Of a stretch of DNA of 64,000 bases, positions 61,301 to 64,000 are shown in pieces (position 1 is the first letter of the stretch; every line of letters starts with the position of its first letter). The position numbers were made by a program, and so were the translations under genes. The stretch comes from Actinomadura parmotrematis (lineage in GTDB: Bacteria > Actinomycetota > Actinomycetes > Streptosporangiales > Streptosporangiaceae). Location of the stretch: the NCBI RefSeq assembly GCF_019458805.1, contig NZ_JAIBOA010000016.1, positions 124,001-188,000 of the forward strand, read 5' to 3'. The notes beneath the pieces are model-generated. The model had not been told where the DNA came from. It was given only the letters and a program-made list of their open reading frames with translations, and searched no databases.

Positions 61301-62396
61301 CAAGGAGCTGATCAGCGGGAAGGCCGTTAGGATTGTTGACGGCGCGAAGGTAGAGGGGATCACTTCGTCCCTGGAGCCAGAATCGCGAGTCTCGGGCACA
61401 ATTCATCGCCTCGCTGCTAGTGCAGATATTTCATTTCAGGGCTCTACTATCCTTGGTTTGGGTTTCACTATGGACCCGGAAGAGGGTGAAGCGCTTATTG
61501 GGCAGGATCGGCGTTATAGCGAGGTCCTGTTTCCCTATGTCAATGGTAGGGACTTGAACAGTAGTCCCAGTCTCTCGGCTTCCCGGTGGGTTGTCAATTT
61601 TCACGACTGGCCGGAGGATCGCGCCAAAAACTATCCCGCTTGCTACGATCGGGTGCTTAGGCTTGTTAAGCCAGAGCGCGACCTTAATAAAAGAGAGGCG
61701 CGGCGTGAGCGCTGGTGGCAGTTTGCAGAACGTGCGCCTCGCCTATACAAGCGCATTGCTAATTTGAAGCGAGTGATCGCTATTGCTCGCGTTAGCAAGA
61801 CGGTGATGCCTGTTTTCGTGGATGCCCGGCAGGTCATCAGTGAGATGATTGTAGTTATTTCCGAGGACGATGCGGCACTGTTGGCTCTGTTGAGCAGTGC
61901 GCCGCACTATTGGTGGGCTATTTCTCGGGCTTCCTCGATGAAAGCCGACCTCCGCTACACGCCTTCCGATGTTTTTGAGACGCTGCCGTTGCCTGAATTG
62001 ACGCAGGATATGCGGGATTTGGGGGAGCGGCTTGACAGTTTCCGGCGTGAGGTCATGATGGCGCGTCAGGCTGGGCTGACGAAGACGTACAACCTCATCC
62101 ACGATCCAGACTGTGGCGACGCGGACATCGTGGAGCTGCGAGAGATCCACAAGTCTATTGATGAATCTGTATGCCGGGCCTATGGCTGGGATGACCTGAT
62201 TCCGCAGCTTGCGCATGGTCACTACGACCTTGGTCGCGAGGCTCGATACACCGTTACGCCGATCATTCAGCGTGAACTTGTGGATCGACTGCTTGAGCTC
62301 AATCATGAACGGTATGCCGCTGAGGTAGCGGCTGGCCTGCATGACAAGAAGGGCAGCAAGAAGCGCCAGCAGGACGAGCAGGACGGTCTTTTCTAG
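58329..62396 (+). CDS. Large Eco57I/type-IIG-like N6-adenine methylase (DrmMI-like)
   Basis: 1355-aa protein. The N-terminal 550 residues are unassigned. The methylase core has DIAMGSAAFLVA (about 606-617, variant of DPAxGSGxF) and the catalytic GNPPF near residue 885. The C-terminal 350 residues form a target-recognition domain and a tail ending in a lysine-rich stretch. It follows the DrmD-like gene by 2 nt, as in class 1 DISARM. From about 60,450, and strongly from 61,380, the DNA becomes visibly lower in GC, with many A/T-ending codons. Whether it also cuts DNA is not clear: no nuclease motif was found. Confidence 0.84.
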   Translation: MAATRPRRPRGGRPGGGDFDHADWLGLIDVSGPFLSVPVLRNAWPVLDTLDKPTREQLRQAHTALPGRPWIEYVLIDLLGWKETVHFDGLAGLGVQVPEHETEVVPSFALLEPGALPGEDAGPVRLLGLISDGPPTRRVAGSDWAATPADRLAHLLRARDVPLGLATDGRWWTLVWAPRGGVTTTAVFDAIGWHEAAERIVVSAFVSLLSRERFFGVPDGETLPELLKASLDNQEDITEALGVQVRQAVELLVAAIGRAHTEDRARGGAGIGDVPAHEVYRGAVAVMMRIVFLLFAEERGLLPADKPLFREAYSAGLLFTELEERARSGSEDELDRTYDGWHRLLALFNAVYYGVEHPEMPMHAHDGSIFDPDTYAWLPHGIDDRTVLHMLKAVQTVEIGTGRSRERRKLSFRALDVEQIGYVYEGLLAFEGLYADETVVGLVGKAGFEEEVKLSHLEALAAEAAGDAPALAARLATDYKSSGIGSAKAIEKRLAELKGADATEARRKLYAVTGGDHELTERIMPFHGLLRTDLRDQPLVILTDALYVTESSLRKTTGTHYTPKWLAEEVVEGALEPLVYAPGPLQTADKEQWKPKSSAEILGLKVADIAMGSAAFLVAACRYLAGHLVNAWEREDDPRAAGYGGRAEGLEPADLDTDPVVIEARRAIIEHCLYGADINEMAVEMAKLSLWLVSMDPHRPFTFLDDRLVVGDSLLGITSLEQLEVMHMDPVRGRKLQEKEHEAQEALVTLTAGVRELAREVAERRRVLAEVEGRTLESLRVKRSMLERINKKAEDACFLADLTVGAALAFASKGASGFNDASGRAVQTALKFTSGEETGAKAAREQARSWLATDQPVNGFDRKPIHWPLVYPEVMDKGGFDAIIGNPPFLGGQKLTGSLGTAYREYLVETIGHGVRGSADLVAYFVLKAHELLNADGQTGLIATNTLAQGDTREVGLNWLTQHGTFIRQAVKSKPWPSRSAVLEYSAVWTSKELISGKAVRIVDGAKVEGITSSLEPESRVSGTIHRLAASADISFQGSTILGLGFTMDPEEGEALIGQDRRYSEVLFPYVNGRDLNSSPSLSASRWVVNFHDWPEDRAKNYPACYDRVLRLVKPERDLNKREARRERWWQFAERAPRLYKRIANLKRVIAIARVSKTVMPVFVDARQVISEMIVVISEDDAALLALLSSAPHYWWAISRASSMKADLRYTPSDVFETLPLPELTQDMRDLGERLDSFRREVMMARQAGLTKTYNLIHDPDCGDADIVELREIHKSIDESVCRAYGWDDLIPQLAHGHYDLGREARYTVTPIIQRELVDRLLELNHERYAAEVAAGLHDKKGSKKRQQDEQDGLF

Positions 62397-62836
62397 TAGA
62401 TCGCGCGAACGACCGGGTTGAGCCTGGCCCAGATCCACTTGCCGCCGTTGGGGTCGCGGGTGTAGCCGCATGAGGTGGAGAGAGCCTGCACGATGGGCAG
62501 GCCCCAGCCGCCGTTGGCGTCGTAGAGCTCTTCAGTGAGGTCGAGGTCTTCGAGGGCGAGCTCGATGATCGGCTTGGGCTTGGGCAGGTTCGGACTGGCG
62601 TCCCATACGGCGATCACGATGCCGTGGATGTCCCGGCTGAGCTGGAAGCGGATCTGCCGGCGCGGGGTGGCCTCGGCGGCGTTGGCCACGAGCTCGGCGA
62701 CGATCTGTACCGCATCGCCGATGAGGTGAAAACAGTCCCATTTGCGTAGCCGCTGCTCGGTCAGCGTGCGCGCCAGGCCGGCGCTCACGGGAGATCCCAG
62801 TAGGGGAATGATCAGGTCGTCTGTCATCGTGGTCAC
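62393..62836 (-). CDS. HATPase anti-sigma-like protein
   Basis: 147-aa GHKL ATPase of the RsbW-like type: EVVANA-like N box VAELVANAAEATP, G1-like VAVWDASPNLP, and GGWGLPIVQALS. No kinase partner needed for this class. It may start at the GTG at 62836 or the ATG at 62827. It faces away from an XRE-DUF397 pair, the standard WhiJ-type arrangement in actinomycetes. Its stop overlaps the methylase stop in CTAG. Confidence 0.8.
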   Translation of the reverse strand: MTTMTDDLIIPLLGSPVSAGLARTLTEQRLRKWDCFHLIGDAVQIVAELVANAAEATPRRQIRFQLSRDIHGIVIAVWDASPNLPKPKPIIELALEDLDLTEELYDANGGWGLPIVQALSTSCGYTRDPNGGKWIWARLNPVVRAIY

Positions 62837-62941
62837 CGTCCGCTACCGCCCTCGGTTCTGTTCACGGAACTCACCCCAAGAGTGACGCGCTGTGTTTAAC
62901 CTTGCGCTGTACGGCAAAAAAAGCCAAACAGCGGAGGTGAC

Positions 62942-63754
62942 ATGCCGATCGTCCGGGAGCCCCTCGATCCCAAGATCTCCATGTGGCATTTTCTAGCCTT
63001 CTACCTGCGCTTTCTTCGGGAGAAGGAGGGGCTGTCGCTGGCCCAGTGCGGAAAGATCATCAACGTGGCTCGTTCGACTGTTTCGAACATGGAGGCCGGG
63101 CGCCAGCGGCCCCATCAAGATCAAATGCAGAAGCTTGATGCCGCATACGGGACGGGCCTGCTCTTTCAGCTTCTCCTCTGGTATGCCCGGATGGCTCACG
63201 ATCCCGACTGGGGGCGCCAGTTCATCCATTACGAGGAGCAGGCATCCCTGATCAGGCTGTTTCATGGCCAGGTGATCCCGCTGGTCTTCCAGACTGATGC
63301 TTACACCTGGGAGTGCGTACGAGCCGGAACCTCGAAAGATCGCGAGATGGCCATGGCGCGCCGGTTGGCCCGCAAGCAGCAAGTTTTGGGGCGAGGCGAC
63401 GACGTTGACATCTGGGTGCTGATCGATGAGGCGGCGCTAGCTCGTCCGGTAGGAGGCGGAAAGCTCATGAAACAGCAGGTTGAGCACTTGCTTGAGCTGG
63501 CGCAGAAGGAGAACGTGAGCCTCCGCATCGTTCCGTTCTCATCCGGGGCCCACCTGGGGGTCGACGGTTCGTTCGAGCTGGTAAGGGTTGGAGATCGCGA
63601 GATCGGCTACTCTGGAGCGCAGAACGGCGGCCGAGTGATCGAAAGCCCCGGTGAAGTCAGGGTCCTGGCAGATCTTTTCGATCGTATCGGGGCCAAGGCT
63701 AGCTCCGAGGGAGAGTCCCGAAACATCCTCAAACAGTATGCGGAGCGATACTGA
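62942..63754 (+). CDS. XRE-family regulator with DUF5753 domain (WhiJ-like)
   Basis: 270-aa protein. The N-terminal helix-turn-helix has LSLAQCGKIINVARSTVSNM (about residues 34-53), and the DUF5753 domain spans about 90-265 (IPLVFQTDAYTWECVRAG, VSLRIVPFSSGAHLGVDGSF). These proteins control development and secondary metabolism in actinomycetes. GGAGG precedes the ATG. The DUF397 gene follows with a TGATG overlap. The divergent 105-bp spacer separates it from the HATPase gene. Confidence 0.88.
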   Translation: MPIVREPLDPKISMWHFLAFYLRFLREKEGLSLAQCGKIINVARSTVSNMEAGRQRPHQDQMQKLDAAYGTGLLFQLLLWYARMAHDPDWGRQFIHYEEQASLIRLFHGQVIPLVFQTDAYTWECVRAGTSKDREMAMARRLARKQQVLGRGDDVDIWVLIDEAALARPVGGGKLMKQQVEHLLELAQKENVSLRIVPFSSGAHLGVDGSFELVRVGDREIGYSGAQNGGRVIESPGEVRVLADLFDRIGAKASSEGESRNILKQYAERY

Positions 63755-63945
63755 TGAAGATCACCTGGCGTAAGAGCTCGTACAGTGGCGGAGCTAACGA
63801 CGAGCTCTGTGTTGAACTTGGGGCCATTGATTCCGGCATCGGGGTTCGGGACTCGAAGGATCCGGCTGCTGGGCACCTCGTGCTCTCCTCCAGCCAGTTC
63901 GCTGACCTTCTCGACCACGTCAGGCGCGGCGCACGGCGCGCATGA
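63754..63945 (+). CDS. DUF397 domain protein
   Basis: 63-aa protein with the family opening ITWRKSSYSGGANDELCVEL and the VRDSKDP block, ending in FADLLDHVRRG. DUF397 proteins are small partners of XRE-DUF5753 regulators. The TGATG junction with the upstream gene gives direct translational coupling. Function in detail is unknown. Confidence 0.9.
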   Translation: MKITWRKSSYSGGANDELCVELGAIDSGIGVRDSKDPAAGHLVLSSSQFADLLDHVRRGARRA

Positions 63946-63960
63946 GTCGTCCGGTGGTCT

Positions 63961-63986
63961 GACGGGCCGTACCCGTGCGGCCCGTC
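63961..63986 (+). terminator. Terminator after DUF397
   Basis: Perfect 9-bp inverted repeat (GACGGGCCG / CGGCCCGTC) with an 8-nt loop, 16 nt after the DUF397 stop, followed by CCTCTGC. It closes the XRE-DUF397 operon. Confidence 0.78.
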
Positions 63987-64000
63987 CCTCTGCGCCACCC

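Noticed and set aside
44151-62396. Calling the island a complete BREX, DISARM or Zorya system
   Set aside because: pglY, pglZ, drmA, drmB, drmC, zorC, zorD and zorE are not found in the window, so only the individual modules are named.
1-64000. tRNA genes, rRNA genes, CRISPR arrays, insertion sequences and integrase-flanked attachment sites
   Set aside because: None could be supported on reading either strand; no transposase or integrase protein is encoded, and no spaced identical repeats of CRISPR type were seen.

Overview
The window is very GC-rich, densely coded DNA with strong G/C bias at third codon positions, many GTG starts and frequent 4-nt ATGA/GTGA overlaps. Together with a BTAD/AfsR-type regulator, a large AAA-LuxR regulator, an XRE(DUF5753)-DUF397-HATPase set, an SPFH-RHH-GPP34 set and a ScoMcrA-like HNH enzyme, this points to a filamentous actinomycete, plausibly Streptosporangiales/Thermomonosporaceae (inference; no rRNA gene or other marker is present). 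No tRNA, rRNA, CRISPR array, insertion sequence or transposase was seen.

Region 1 (1-8.6 kb) is a carotenoid cluster. It holds the end of a geranylgeranyl-reductase-like flavoprotein, crtI, crtB, plsX, a CrtA-like monooxygenase, plsY, a CruG/CrtQ-like glycosyltransferase, a second CrtI/CrtD-type desaturase and a CruF-type hydratase. No lycopene cyclase is visible, so the gene content predicts an acyclic, hydroxylated and probably 2-oxygenated, glycosylated carotenoid. Region 2 (8.7-17.2 kb) has a large LuxR regulator divergent from a five-gene, tightly coupled lipid operon (flavoprotein, DUF1365, two cyclopropane-synthase-family methyltransferases, DUF1295 membrane protein), closed by a strong bidirectional terminator.

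Region 3 (17.2-43.8 kb) is mixed. It holds a GT4 glycosyltransferase, a lipoprotein serpin in an operon with a GGCT-like protein and a PrxQ peroxiredoxin, a CocE/NonD hydrolase, an MscS channel, a TetR/MFS pair with a two-site operator, a HATPase-ankyrin fusion, an ERI-1-like exonuclease, a truncated flavoprotein, an EamA transporter and an acyltransferase. It continues with GPP34, RHH and SPFH genes under a 16-bp palindrome, a ScoMcrA-like HNH restriction enzyme, an MFS/BTAD pair, an HTH-Sel1 protein, a small protein with a nucleotide-cyclase-like protein, a limonene-epoxide-hydrolase-like protein, a HelD-like helicase with an extra C-terminal domain, and a DUF4352 protein.

Region 4 (44.1-62.4 kb) is the most interesting part: a large two-armed putative phage-defence island. 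The leftward arm is a seven-gene overlapping operon: a ZorA-like coiled-coil membrane protein, a ZorB/MotB-like protein, a vWA protein, a PP2C phosphatase, a kinase with a winged-helix tail (together a TerY-P triad), a BrxD-like ATPase and a BrxHI/Lhr-like helicase. A convergent N6-adenine methylase faces it. The rightward arm is a DrmD-like SNF2 helicase plus a 1355-aa DrmMI/type-IIG-like methylase whose target-recognition region is visibly lower in GC. The parts come from Zorya, TerY-P, BREX-2 and DISARM, but none of those systems is complete here. I propose that it acts as one system. The window ends with a WhiJ-type HATPase / XRE-DUF397 set and a terminator.
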